The notes under the pieces are model-generated. The model had not been told where the DNA came from. It saw nothing but the letters and a program-made list of their open reading frames with translations, and did not search any database. Source: Muscardinus avellanarius (Eukaryota; Chordata; Mammalia; Rodentia; Gliridae). From it: DNA of 64,000 nucleotides. Below, piece after piece: positions 53,503-63,841 of this stretch. Position 1 is the first letter of the stretch; every line of letters begins with the position of its first letter. The stretch covers positions 127,186,603 through 127,250,602 of the forward strand of contig OY726557.1 in NCBI GenBank assembly GCA_963383645.1, in the 5' to 3' direction. Made by a program: the position numbers and the translations under genes.

Positions 53503-54004
53503 ATACAGAAAACATTACTACACGGGCTTTGGTTGATCCCAACATCACCCTCACAGAGTGACCGTTATTTTCCCCACTGTGGCTGAGGAGGTGCAGGTAA
53601 GGTGGTGTCTGGGTGGTGGTTACCAAGGATCAGTGTTGTTCTCTTGGCTCAGTGGAGGTGATTTTCTCTCTCTCCAGCCTTGCCGTCTCCTGGGAAGGCA
53701 TCCTGAACACTATTGCATAGAGATCTGTATTTCCTACAATGTGGCAGTGTAAAATAAAACGAAACTCTGAAAATGAGAGCAGATGCCTCACAAATGGCAG
53801 GAGCAGGACTCAGGGAGGCAAGCAGGACACCCTAAAGGCAGTGTGACTCTCGAGTGCCCACCTGCCCCAAGGTGGTGGCGCCACCTCCCTCACATTCTGC
53901 ATCCTTGCCCCAGTCCTGGCAAGCCGGCTCAGCAGGCATCCCCAAGAATACCCAGACAGCGTCTAGAAGGAGTGCACAGCCTTTAGAAAAGATAACTTTG
54001 AGAG
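53503..54004. other. Unique sequence; 12-bp palindrome at 53874-53885
   Basis: The palindrome is ggtggcgccacc, in a locally GC-rich stretch (53850-53970). Frames on both strands open there without recognisable motifs. Confidence 0.5.
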
Positions 54005-54208
54005 GGGCTAGGTGCCACATGCTTGTAATCCTAGTACTTAGGAGGCTAAGGCAGGAGCAGGTTCGTGGCCAGCCTCAGCTACTTAGTGAAGCCCTCCACA
54101 ACATAGCGAGACCCTCTTTCAAAATAAATAATAAAAAGAGGGCTGGGGTATAGCTCAGAGGTAGAATGCCCCTGGCTTCCATTCTGGGTACCACACACAC
54201 ACACACAA
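54005..54208 (+). mobile_element. B1-dID SINE with degenerate target duplication
   Basis: B1 half (ggctaggtgccacatgcttg onward), linker 'aaaataaataataaaaag', ID half 'agggctggggtatagctcagaggtagaatgcccctgg'. The end carries a (CA)n at about 54191-54207. gataactttgagag before it and gatgactttgaaag after it look like the target duplication. Confidence 0.93.
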
Positions 54209-54760
54209 AGGATGACTTTGAAAGAGTCTCCACTTGGATGCCTATGTTCCAAGAATCTCAGTTTATTTATTTATATTTATTTTGTAAAGGTCAGAGATGA
54301 GCGAGACTGAGTTGTAGTTTGGTTCCTTTGAAAGCAGTGCCTGAGACCAGGATTTGAGTGTAGGGATTGACTGAGAAGAGGAGAGTGAGATGGGGAAAGA
54401 GGAAGGCCAGTAGGAGGAATGCTCCTGGGGCCCCTGCTGTGATTTCCTCCTAAGGAAGCATGCAGAAGCCCCCCCCCCATCACATCCCCAAAGGACAGGA
54501 GGCTGGAGAGTTCATCCTCTTGTCTTTGTCCCACTTCCAAGACATATTTGTTTGAAGGCAGAGGGGACTTTCACTGGGCTGGAGAAGGCTCCGAAATAGA
54601 AAGTAGTAAAGGGAGGTAGTCTGTATTCCTATGGAACTGTCCAGCACAGTTAGGGCTAAAATCAGAGGTGGATCAACTTGATGTGCTCTGGGGAACTAAC
54701 TGCAAAGCAAAAAGAACTTTTCTGCATCTCAGAAGGCAAAGAATAAAAGTCTCAAGACAA
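54209..54760. other. Unique sequence, no feature recognised
   Basis: A C-run (ccccccccc) lies at about 54469-54478. The 87-codon minus frame at 54277-54540 has no motif. Confidence 0.45.
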
Positions 54761-54761
54761 G

Positions 54762-54870
54762 ATGAGTGTGGTTGGTACACATCTGTAATCCGGTACTTGG
54801 GAGGTCAAGACAGGAGAATTCCAGGTTCGAGGCCAGCAATTTTGGAAGACTCTGCTTGAAGATTTTTAAA
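54762..54870 (+). mobile_element. B1 half-monomer
   Basis: The segment 'gagtgtggttggtacacatctgtaatccggtacttgggaggtcaagacaggagaattccaggttcgaggccagc' then an A-rich stretch. No ID half follows before the next SINE. Confidence 0.85.
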
Positions 54871-54888
54871 AATTTTAAAAAGGATGAG

Positions 54889-55100
54889 GATAGCTGGGTG
54901 TGGTAATGCAGGCTTGTATTCCCAGTACCTGGGAGCCTGAGACAGGAGGATCACAAAGTCACAGCCAACCTCAGCTAATTAGTGAGGCTCCTCATAACTT
55001 AGTGATACTCTGTTTCAAAATAAAAGAATAAAATATGATAGGTAGCTCAAAGGTAGAATACCTCTGGGTTCAGTACCCCCAGTACCCCCCCCCGCAAAGA
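54889..55100 (+). mobile_element. B1-dID SINE
   Basis: B1 half: 'agctgggtgtggtaatgcaggcttgtattcccagtacc'. ID half: 'gataggtagctcaaaggtagaatacctctgggttcagtacccccag'. It ends in a C-run and A-rich tail. Confidence 0.92.
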
Positions 55101-55438
55101 AAGAGAAAAAAAAAGCCACAAGACAAGGAAACATGTGAAAAGAAATTTCTATGTCATCAGTTCATGAATTAGCAGCTTTTGCTAATCACCCCTAGTTGAC
55201 TGAAAAGAGCCTGGTTAATCTTTTTTTTTTTTTTTTTTTAAACAAAGACCCATCCACTAGATTGCAGAGACTACAGACTTGAGGAATTCAGCTCTTGGGT
55301 AGGGTAAGATATTTGCCTTAAGATGTGATTTTAAGGGCCACAGGGTATTCCCATGCCCCAAACAACCATCCCATTTGTCCTAGAGTTATTTAAACATGTA
55401 CATCCACTCCTCTCAGTGGGAAGGCCGCCTGCCATATG
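55101..55438. other. Unique sequence with poly(T) at about 55221-55239
   Basis: Nothing else recognised. Confidence 0.5.
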
Positions 55439-55439
55439 T

Positions 55440-55755
55440 CTACTCCCATAGCTATTCATTGAGTAATGATTAATGAGAACCTGTTGGGTGTCAGGAATCA
55501 AGCATGGGGGGCCAGACAGGGGAAGAAGTAGAAAGGAAAACCTTGAAGAACCTGCAATAGACATAGGAAGATAGGAAACACACGTGTGGAGGGCTTTACC
55601 ATAACAGAGCAAGCTACAATTAAATGCTAAAGGGAAGAAATAGCATCTACCCAGTGTGGTGGAAGTTGGAGGGAGGTTCTCAAAGGGGGAGGGGTGCTGA
55701 GAAGAAGTGATTTGACCTGAGCCTTGAAAGATGTCCGTCATCTTTCCACAGTTCA
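55440..55755 (-). mobile_element. Possible L2, antisense
   Basis: The segment 'attgagtaatgattaatgagaacctgttgggtgtcaggaatcaagc' then 'gaggggtgctgagaagaagtgatttgacctgagccttgaaagatg' follow L2 in reverse. The 141-codon minus frame here is a by-product. Confidence 0.5.
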
Positions 55756-56534
55756 TTCCTCCAAACAGGTGGACAGTTCTGTTTCTGTCTCTCTCTCTGT
55801 TTTAAATTCTAGACAAAACCTCTTGAGGTCCAAATAAAAAGCCAAAATTGTGGCAATGACGGCTATGTTCTAATCTTTAACCTTTCATTGCCTTATAAAA
55901 GAAGGGAAAAACATCAAGCCAAAACAACAACAACAACACAAACACACACAAAACAATAACAAAAATCTGTGACTGGTGGAAATCACACTGTTGGCTTGCT
56001 TGGAAGTCATTCATGAATTAACAACGTCTGCTAATCACTCCTAGATGATATTTATCATAGGTACATTTTACAAGATGAATTCTGTCACCAGTGCTGGCGC
56101 TTCTCACCAAATCCCACCAGCAGCTGTAAAAATTCATTAATAAGATTGTGCTTGGGTTCCCACTTGCCATCCTCCTCCTTCCTAAGTCTGAACATCATGG
56201 TTACCAAGTGGTGCCCACAGAACGCCATGCCAAGGTAACTCAGAAATTTTAAATGAAAACAGATGTTGAGAAACACCATTATTCCCTGCATGCTACAATA
56301 AATAGCATTACCATTTCTAAGTGACAGGCCTCGGACTTGGACTGCAAGGAGCTCACATTTACAATTAAATGAGGGGCTTATCCTTTGCATCCCTGGATTC
56401 TACAGGTGGCTTGGTGACAGTCTCTTAGTGTTTCAATTTTAGATGTGGGGCTGTGAGAGCCAGCTAAGTGGGGATTGGACAGACAGGCATTTAGAAAGGT
56501 GATAGTGCCAGAAGCCTTCATTGTTTAAATGCCT
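55756..56534. other. Unique sequence; CAA/CA-rich stretch at 55925-55965
   Basis: The 101-codon minus frame at 56085-56390 has no motif. The rest is unrecognised. Confidence 0.45.
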
Positions 56535-56600
56535 GGATGCAAAACGAACTTCGCGGAGCAGCTGAGTGTGAGAGCTCTCGGAATGATTTCTTCTCACACT
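56535..56600. other. Small CpG-bearing unique segment
   Basis: Four CpGs in about 65 bases (aacgaac, ttcgcgg, ctcgga) with an E-box (cagctg). A possible fragment of a conserved element, but weak. Confidence 0.25.
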
Positions 56601-56826
56601 GTACAGTCCCACTGGCAAGAAGTGGATGACTGTTCATGTCACCAAGCCTGCACCCGGGCCCCCATGCATTCTGCCACCCTGGCTCCCCATTAGCACTTTG
56701 GAAGAAAGATCACAGCAAAATTACCAGAATGCTGCTTTACAGCCTGAAGTATGTCTACCTTTGTAGTACTACCCTGCATATTATTATTAGTTGGCTGTTA
56801 CAGCCACTAAACCTCAGTCAGTAGCA
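56601..56826. other. Unique spacer
   Basis: Nothing recognised. Confidence 0.45.
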
Positions 56827-56827
56827 T

Positions 56828-57015
56828 GGTTAAGAGCATGGACCATGGGTGGGCTGGATCCTGGCAATGCCACATACTGGCTCTCTGATCTCAGGGAAAT
56901 TTATTTTGAATGGACCTCATTGATGGTCTGTGTCTGTTAAAAGGGAACAGTAGTGAGATTAACTTTCAGGTTGTTTGGGTAAGAACCAAACACTGGGCAT
57001 GATACTTGCCAATAG
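56828..57015 (+). mobile_element. MIR element
   Basis: The segment 'ggttaagagcatggaccatgggtgggctggatcctggcaatgccacatactggctctctgatctcaggg' is MIR 5' to core; the rest is drifted. Confidence 0.65.
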
Positions 57016-57502
57016 CTTTTGTTTTAATGTCAATTTGGAGATCACTATTATTCTATCAGTGCAGTGGGGAAAGATCACCTTCACCAAAGGAGTGTTCTAA
57101 GAGGTGGTACTAGCCAGAGAAAATGCTGGGCTCAACACTTCAAGTCAGGATACAGCTTTCCTGGGAGAGGGCACATTCCTTATTTGTTAAATTCCAAACA
57201 CACACTCACACACAGACACACACTCACACACACACTCTCTCTCTTCTCTTATATCCTCCCCTTTCTTTTCTCATCATCCTCTCTTATTCTGAATAGCTAT
57301 ATAGGCCGTCAGGTGACTTCAACCCACCTTGAAAGCATTGTGGCATATTTTCTTCAAGTAAATAAATATATATAATTCTGAGGGTACCAAGAAATCTTAG
57401 AAACAATAAATACATAAAACTATGCTTAATTGACTCAGCAACTGCACACTGTATCCCTGAATGACTTTTATCCCAGAGATTAAACAAAACTGAAAATATT
57501 TG
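57016..57502. other. Unique sequence with (CA)n/(CT)n at about 57198-57245
   Basis: An imperfect CA-rich run (cacacactcacacacag type) grades into CT. The rest is unrecognised. Confidence 0.5.
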
Positions 57503-57641
57503 GAAGGGGCATTCTACCTCTGAGCTATAATCCTAGCCTTATTTTATTTTTTATTTTGAAACAAGTTCTTACTAAGTTGCAGAGGACTTCACTAAATTGC
57601 TGAGGCTGGCTGAAAACCTGTAATCCTTCTATTTCAGTCTT
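57503..57641 (-). mobile_element. Truncated B1-dID SINE, antisense
   Basis: The segment 'ggggcattctacctctgagctataatcctagccttattttattttttattttgaaacaag ... gctgaggctggctgaaaacctgtaatcc' is the dimer without its outer ends. Confidence 0.85.
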
Positions 57642-57647
57642 ATACTA

Positions 57648-57838
57648 TTGTCTGAACATTTGAAATTAAACATATCAAAGTCAATCACTAAGCCAAGCAA
57701 GGGAAGTAGGGATGAGGAGGGGTTGGGGTGGGAATTGGGAATTGGGTTAAATTGTGATGTGTACTTGTATGTACACATAAGATTTTACCCCAATATGATG
57801 TATGAATATAATGTGCCAATAAAAAATTTAAAAAAAGA
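57648..57838 (+). mobile_element. L1 3' UTR end
   Basis: It closely resembles 26935-27115: 'catatcaaagtcaatcactaagccaagcaaggg', a G-rich patch, 'ccaatatgatgtatgaatataatgtgccaataaaaaa' and an A-rich tail. Confidence 0.9.
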
Positions 57839-58016
57839 AATGTCATATTATTTATAAAATATTGCTTAGAAACTGGCCAACATGTAGATATTAATGCATC
57901 TAGTTATCTATATAAAGGGTTCAAGCAATTTCTCTTTAGCTTTTTCTATATCTAATGGGTTTATGTTATCTAAGTCCTAGAAACTTTTATTTCTCTATCA
58001 ATTGTTTCAGCACTTA
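57839..58016. other. AT-rich spacer
   Basis: Nothing recognised. Confidence 0.5.
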
Positions 58017-58249
58017 CTTTTTTTTTTTAAAAAGTTGATATTCATTCATCATTCATTAATTCATTCATTGTGGTATTGGAGATGGAATCCAAGGGCATTC
58101 TACCTCCGAACTGCACTCTCCCACTCAATTTTATTTTATTTTTCAAACAGAGTCTCACAATTTGCTGAGGCTGTTTTGTTTTCAAACCTATGGTCCTCCT
58201 GTCTCAGCCTCCCAGTACTGAGATGAGTGGAGTGTGCCCCACTCCCAGC
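58017..58249 (-). mobile_element. B1-dID SINE, antisense, with target duplication
   Basis: T-rich start and a TTCA-rich tail, then 'ggtattggagatggaatccaagggcattctacctccgaactgcac' and a drifted B1 half. The direct repeat cagcactta lies at 58008-58016 and 58250-58258. Confidence 0.92.
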
Positions 58250-58258
58250 CAGCACTTA

Positions 58259-59499
58259 TGAGAAAAATGAGCCACCCATCCCAGATTCTATAACACATAG
58301 GAATCCAAATGGGACAATAGGGTCAAATTATTCTCATCCTCGATGGCATGTAAGAATCATCATAGAGGCATACACTGTGAATGGTTGCTTCTCCCTTTAG
58401 CACTCTGCTGTATTAAATGTGCATAAATAGCACCTACTAATATAAGGCCAAGGGGTCAATGTATGTTTGTTTTCAAATTGAAGCTCTCACAATGATTATG
58501 TGCTTGGGACCTAAATGTGATGGACAAAATAAACATGTGAAAATTTTAATGGCTTTAAAATAAACCTGTTCCTCTGAGGATACCCTAGGAAGTGCATGAT
58601 CAGAAAGGCAACCTCCTCCTCCACCAAGCAGCTCAGATTATCCCCAGAAAAGCTTGAGATAGGAATGTGTTTCAGGACAGCAGGTTCCTTGCATATTCAA
58701 AACTACTCAAAGCCCGAGAATTTCGACATCTCATTATGGTAGGACCAGATTGTGAGGTAAACCTGTGATGCTACACTATTGCTCTTGCAAGTGTTTGCTC
58801 CTAGAGGGTCTTGGTTTCAAAGGCCTCTGCTCTCAGAGGCGGCACTGGGCTTGCATGCTGGAGATGCCTTAATGAGGAGATGTAGACTCTGAAAGGATCA
58901 GCATGACCCAGGATGCAGCGACTATGGAAATAGAAAACCTGCTCCTTTTTGGTCTGGACTCTTTCACTGCACTCTTATTCTTCAAGCACCTAACGGTGCT
59001 TGGTTTTGTGTTCTGTTTAGTGCATGAATGGCGTATTCCTTTTAACATGCATTTGTTCAAGTAGACTTCACTGTGGTGCTCAGAACCGGTTATGTTAAAA
59101 TAATGTTAAAGGTCTGCATTGAAGCAATCCAAAGCAGAGAATTCTGAGTTTCAGGCTGCCATGCCACCTTTAAATCAACTGAATGTGCCCACGTACGGCT
59201 GTCCATAGACTCTTCTCATTGCTCTTATCCTCCTAATAGGATCATTCAGGTTCTCTTATCTGGTCTCCTAGATGCTCGCTTCCAACTATTTCAAACAAAA
59301 GTGATTTGTCACACAGGGACCACCTTTCCTACTGCCAATGGTACAAGGATGCTGTCAGCTTGCACTGGATGGGGGGGCCCAATCTTCCCTTTTTTCAGTA
59401 AAGCACTTTATTTACAGAGGTAATAAGCCCTTAGAACCATGAAATAGGCACACCCACACATCATCAGAAAGTATACCAAAGACAAGTTAAAACAATTTA
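58259..59499. other. Unique sequence, no feature recognised
   Basis: About 1.2 kb without a firm repeat. Just before the CpG-dense block, at 59390-59415, is 'ttttttcagtaaagcactttatttacag'. Reversed, it carries a polyadenylation-like aataaa, but no downstream gene structure is clear. Confidence 0.4.
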
Positions 59500-59945
59500 C
59501 GGCAAACTGACTAGGTTCACTGGCGGCTCCCAGACCGGTTTGCCTGCATGGATCTGCACAAACATCCTCGTTGATGGAGAAATGCCCTTGATCGCTTTTA
59601 CCTACACTTTTGCTGTATTAGCGAAATGCATGGCTCGTTATCTTCTCTTGTGCGGCTCCCACTTCATCAGCACCCTTTGGAAATCAGCAGTATGCCACTC
59701 CGAGAGCCCTGGAATGGGAGTCACGAAAGGCATTTCCTCCCGTGGAAACACGCAAATTGAAATTGCTTTGTGAAGACAGGCTAACACGTATAAGAAATGT
59801 ACGTCCTCGCACTTTAGCCCCGGAGCCCAGCATTGTCTTCAGGTAGACAGACAGGCTGCTGACACAGGGGGCTTCCTGCCGTTGTTCAACAAACTCTGAT
59901 TTGAAATCGCACAAAGACAGCCACACCTTTCCCAGGTTTACATTT
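59500..59945. other. CpG-dense repeat-free block, best regulatory candidate in the window
   Basis: I count 18 CpG dinucleotides between 59500 and 59908 (about 410 bp), while the 450 bp to the right has only a couple. At about 47% GC this is an observed/expected ratio near 0.75, which is unusual in methylated intergenic DNA. It has no recognised repeat. It carries SOX-like words ('gaaattgctttgtg', 'cacaaag'), a T-box-like half-site (aaggtgtgg on the minus strand, near 59925) and AT-rich homeodomain-like words. Retained CpGs suggest purifying selection or lack of germline methylation. It could be a strongly conserved enhancer, a small CpG island or an old processed pseudogene in reverse; I favour the first. 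An 80-codon minus frame (59684-59926) and a 77-codon plus frame (59540-59773) cross it without known motifs. Confidence 0.5.
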
Positions 59946-60418
59946 CTCTCTGCCTGTTACTCTTGCAGGTTTCACTAGGTCTTAACATGCCTGAAAATGT
60001 GGTTCAACTTAGACTTAACTCCAGAATGAAGGAACACCCTGCTACCCCCAGGTTGCTTTCCTTCTAGCCTCTCTGCCTTGTTTCAGCCTTCAGGGGCTCA
60101 TCACTTGCATATGAATTCTATTGCTCTTAGTGTTTGAGCCTTTAAATGCACTTACCTAAATATATAAGTGTTTGGGAGAAAGCTTGCTTTTTGTTCATTG
60201 AACATATTCTTCTACTTCATATCTATGTACTTGAGGCAGCCTAAATGTCATCATTGAAACTCTGGTGTGAGGTTGGCTCTCCCGTCTTTCCTGGAGCCAA
60301 GCTATAGGGCCTTGTAATCCTGGCATGTGATCCTGATTTAGCAGGTTGGGAACTGAGACTGCCACAGCCCAGGTGACCCAGAATTTGGAGAGGCATTTGA
60401 TTTCTTTCTCTTTCTAAT
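59946..60418. other. Unique sequence, no feature recognised
   Basis: Nothing firm. Confidence 0.45.
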
Positions 60419-60598
60419 TTTTGGTACTGGAGGTTGGACCGAGGGACATTCTACCTCTAAGCTACACACATAGTCCTTTTTTTTTCCCCCTCTGAAACGG
60501 GGTCACATTAAGTTGCTGAGGCTGTCCTTGAACTCGCCATCCTTCTGCCTTAGACTCCCAAGTACTGGGATTGCAGACTTGTGCTACCTTACCTGGCG
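60419..60598 (-). mobile_element. B1-dID SINE, antisense
   Basis: ID half: 'ttggtactggaggttggaccgagggacattctacctctaagctac'. B1 half: 'caagtactgggattgcagacttgtgctaccttacctggc'. Confidence 0.9.
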
Positions 60599-61503
60599 GC
60601 ATTAAATTTCCTTCAACTTTCAGATGACTCCAGCCACCAGAATAGGTCAACCTAGGATAATGGCTAACATCTCACCCAATGTCAGGCCAAGAGAAGAGCC
60701 CAAGTCATAGAGAGAATGTGGAAATTATTTTCCCTTTCAGAACCCCAAGAATTCTGTCTTTTGCACTCTGACTTCCTGGCAGAAGAGGGAACACTGTAGA
60801 TCATCTCAGCTACTCACTATTAGGAAAAATGTAGAAATTAGATCACTCAGGAACATTAAGAATGCCATTACTAAGTATTATTTTGAGATGCTCTTGGCAT
60901 GAAATTTGGCCATCTAAGAGTCTTGCCCAGTCTCAATTTGTAAAGAAGAGAACTCTTATGTGAGAGTCTCAGAAACCACATCTCAGGAGTCCTTCCTCAC
61001 CAATACCTACCATGCCAGGTTGCACAGAGGTCCACTGCCAATAGCACCCACATGCCCAGCTGGCAGTCGCCCCTCATCCATGCCATCATTCCAGACACAT
61101 TACAAATACTCCATATAAAGAGGAACATAAAGAGGAGCTCAGAGCAAGCAAATAATTGCCTTTTTTGTGACTCTACCTCCTACTGATCATGCTGAGAGGA
61201 GCCCCACCACCATGACAGCAAACACATGACCACAGACAAAGCAGGTTCACCCAGCTTCCATTGTGCTGTGGCTTCCCTGCCATTTTTCTCCTTTCCATAA
61301 TTTGTTTGAAATTTTCTGTTTCCCAACTAAAGATCTGTGATTAATCCTCAGTTCAATTCTCCTGAAAACTTATATATAATAAATAATGTCATCACATGGA
61401 GAAAAAATTCAAGGCAAGAAATGGCTGTTTTGAGCTCTATGCCTCCCAGGACTTGGAAATAACTTTCTTCTGTAAACATCATTGACATGCCCATGAAGAG
61501 TCT
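60599..61503. other. Unique sequence, no feature recognised
   Basis: About 0.9 kb without a firm repeat or frame. Confidence 0.45.
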
Positions 61504-61692
61504 TTTTTATTTTGGTGGTACTGGGGTTCCTGGAAACCCTTCTACCACTGGGCTACACTTCAGACCTATTTTATATTTTTATTTGGAAACAGGGTCTCTT
61601 AAGCCAGCGAGGCTGGCTTCAAACATGTGTGTTCCTCCTATCTCCACCTCCCAAGCGTGGGGATTACAAGCATGCGCCACCACGCCCAGCCA
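61504..61692 (-). mobile_element. B1-dID SINE, antisense
   Basis: ID half: 'gtggtactggggttcctggaaacccttctaccactgggctac'. B1 half: 'ggggattacaagcatgcgccaccacgcccagc'. gaagagtcttt before it and gaagaatcttt after it are a likely target duplication. Confidence 0.92.
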
Positions 61693-61924
61693 AGAAGAAT
61701 CTTTGACCACTGGTGGAAGCTAAGATGAAGCCATGAGGTTTAGAGACTGGCAGAAAATTTGAAACTATGAGATGTCTTGGACTTCAATGGAAGGGGAAAT
61801 TGTCTTAAAACAATCTAAATGTCAGCCAGAAAGGAGAAGAAAAGCAGTGGGGAAGATCCAAACTCCTTTCAAAGTGAAACACAGATGGATTTCCCCATCA
61901 AAGAAAAAAACATCAACCAACTAA
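61693..61924. other. Unique spacer
   Basis: Nothing recognised. Confidence 0.45.
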
Positions 61925-62020
61925 AACTTACTAAACACCAAATATGTGCTTGACTCTATAGGTGCTCAGTGTTAGAGGCACAGTGAGTATTCAGGTGCCT
62001 ACTGCTCCCCCCTCCAAATC
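61925..62020 (-). mobile_element. Possible L2 tail, antisense
   Basis: The segment 'aaacaccaaatatgtgcttgactctataggtgctcagtgttagaggcacagtgag' resembles the reverse complement of an L2 3' end. Confidence 0.4.
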
Positions 62021-62139
62021 TGCAATATAATTGGGGCAAACAGAGGTATGGACAAAGTGCTCTGGGCGCCCAGTTGGGAACACAGATTCTACATGGGGGA
62101 GCACACAAATGAGCTGGGTATTGGATGGTGGTATTGAAA
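62021..62139. other. Unique spacer
   Basis: Nothing recognised. Confidence 0.45.
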
Positions 62140-62640
62140 AAAATTTAACTTTGTCCTAAAAGAGGTCTGGCCTTTCCTATTATCTTCGCTAGTGTCTCTG
62201 GTGCCTTTGTTTGCCTAGGAGTCTTGGTTCACACTTCAACAAACTGATTTAGGGTGAGGGTTAGGATCCTGTGGTATCAGTCAACTGGAGCCTGAGACCA
62301 ACCATTGTGGACCCACAGTCAATCATGCCTCTGTAGCAGAGCCCCAGTAAAAACTCTGAACACTGAGGCTCAGGGGCACTCTCCCCATTGGCAATACTCT
62401 GTGTGTATGATTATGTATCAATGCTAGAAAAACAGTGTGGCCAACTGCATGGCACAGAGACAGCTCCAAGCACCACATTCTGTGCTTCTCTAGCCTCTGC
62501 TCCATGTTCTTCCTTTGGCCGATTTTAATCCTTTCCTAAAAATAAAACTTAATTATGAATATAAAAGCTTTCAGTGAGTTCTAGTAGTCCTTCTGGAAAA
62601 TTACTGCACCTAGAGTAGTTTGGGTACTCCTCCTGAACTT
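62140..62640 (+). mobile_element. Ancient ERV-type LTR
   Basis: The order 'ccagtaaaaactctgaacactgaggctcaggggcactctcc', 'ccattggcaatactc', 'tggccgattttaatcctttcc' and 'ataaaagctttcagtgagttctagtagtccttctggaaaattactgcacctagag' matches an old endogenous retroviral LTR 3' region. The family is not pinned down, and there is no internal viral sequence. Confidence 0.55.
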
Positions 62641-63224
62641 GCTGTTATTATTAAAAATGAGGTGGTCTCTTGGGAGGACTGTACAGTCAGTCTAACTCAC
62701 ACAAGGATGAACGAGAGTTTGTTAGGGAGAGAATAAAGCTGCTAAGGGATAACTATTAAATCAGATATCTTTAAGGTTCTTTCCTGGTATAACAAAAGCC
62801 TTGTTAAAGGCTTGATAAAGAGCCTTTGTTTCCACTACCAGGAATCTAAAGCATCTGATAAGAATCTGAGTCAAGCAGAGAGGAGGCTGATGAACAGAAT
62901 GCCTGAACTTAAGTTAAACCAAACAGTTCAAAAAGTCTTTACTATATTGACAATCTGATTAAAGATGCCTGTCTGAGAATCCTAGAGAATGGAGCTGGTT
63001 TTCTCTTTTCTTTTTCTCCAAGTGAAAAGATACGGCATCAAGAAGGCCACTTTCTTCTTTTTGTGTGTATGATTTGTGGAGAGAAGAAATCATGTTCAGG
63101 GATTTTTCCTTGGCCTCCTCATTGCAGAACGAGTCAATAAAAAGGGGTTTGACCTCCTTATATATAAGATAGATATTACCCTGGTGGACAAGGTGTGCAG
63201 GTGTTTTAGGATGAAATTTGATGT
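62641..63224. other. Unique sequence, no feature recognised
   Basis: Nothing firm. Confidence 0.45.
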
Positions 63225-63475
63225 AAGGTCACCTCTTCTAGGAAGCTGTCCCTGAAACTGGTCATGGAGACTATGTTCTCATGGCACCCTGTGCATATAC
63301 CTCTGCTGCAGCTCTTCTACCAGAACTGCAAACTTACCTGAGTGTTACCCTGACAACCCCCGAGGCCACAGTGTGGTCCTTGCTTTGGCATTCTCTGTAC
63401 TTTGGACATTGAAGGACCCAACCTATAGAAATATTTAGTACTTACATGGTTCTTTGGTTGAATGATTGAACAAAA
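63225..63475 (+). mobile_element. L2 3' end
   Basis: The segment 'ggtcacctcttctaggaagctgtccctgaaactgg' through 'ctttgg...agtacttacatggttctttggttgaatgattgaac' follows L2 order. Confidence 0.65.
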
Positions 63476-63623
63476 TAACCACTTTGGAGTAGTATGGTAT
63501 AAAGAAAAGAAGTATTAGAGTAAAAAAAATACTTGCTCAGTATATTATGCTCAACTAATATTGATTCCTTTTCTTTTTACTTGAGTGCAAAAATGAAAGA
63601 AAAGAAAGAAAACATAGCTCAGG
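63476..63623. other. AT-rich spacer
   Basis: Nothing recognised. Confidence 0.5.
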
Positions 63624-63832
63624 GTTTTTTTGTGTGATACTAAGGGTGAAACCCAGGTGTATTCTACCTCCAAGTTACACTCCTAGTCCTATTTTTTATT
63701 CTTTATTTTTAAAATGGTATTGCTAAGTTGCAGAGGGCCTTACTAAGTAGCTGAGGCTGGCTACAAACCCAGAATCCTCCTGTCTCAGCCTCCTAAGTAC
63801 TGGAATTACTAGGTGAGTCATCACGCCTGGCT
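63624..63832 (-). mobile_element. B1-dID SINE, antisense
   Basis: ID half: 'gatactaagggtgaaacccaggtgtattctacctccaagttacactcctagtcc'. B1 half ends 'aagtactggaattactaggtgagtcatcacgcctggc'. tagctcagg before it and tagcttagg after it (63833-63841) look like the target duplication. Confidence 0.92.
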
Positions 63833-63841
63833 AGCTTAGGT

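Noticed and set aside
59384..59945. Processed pseudogene in reverse, suggested by a reversed aataaa near 59400
   Set aside because: The A-tail would be only six bases, no target duplication was found, and no frame matches a protein I know. Kept as an alternative only.
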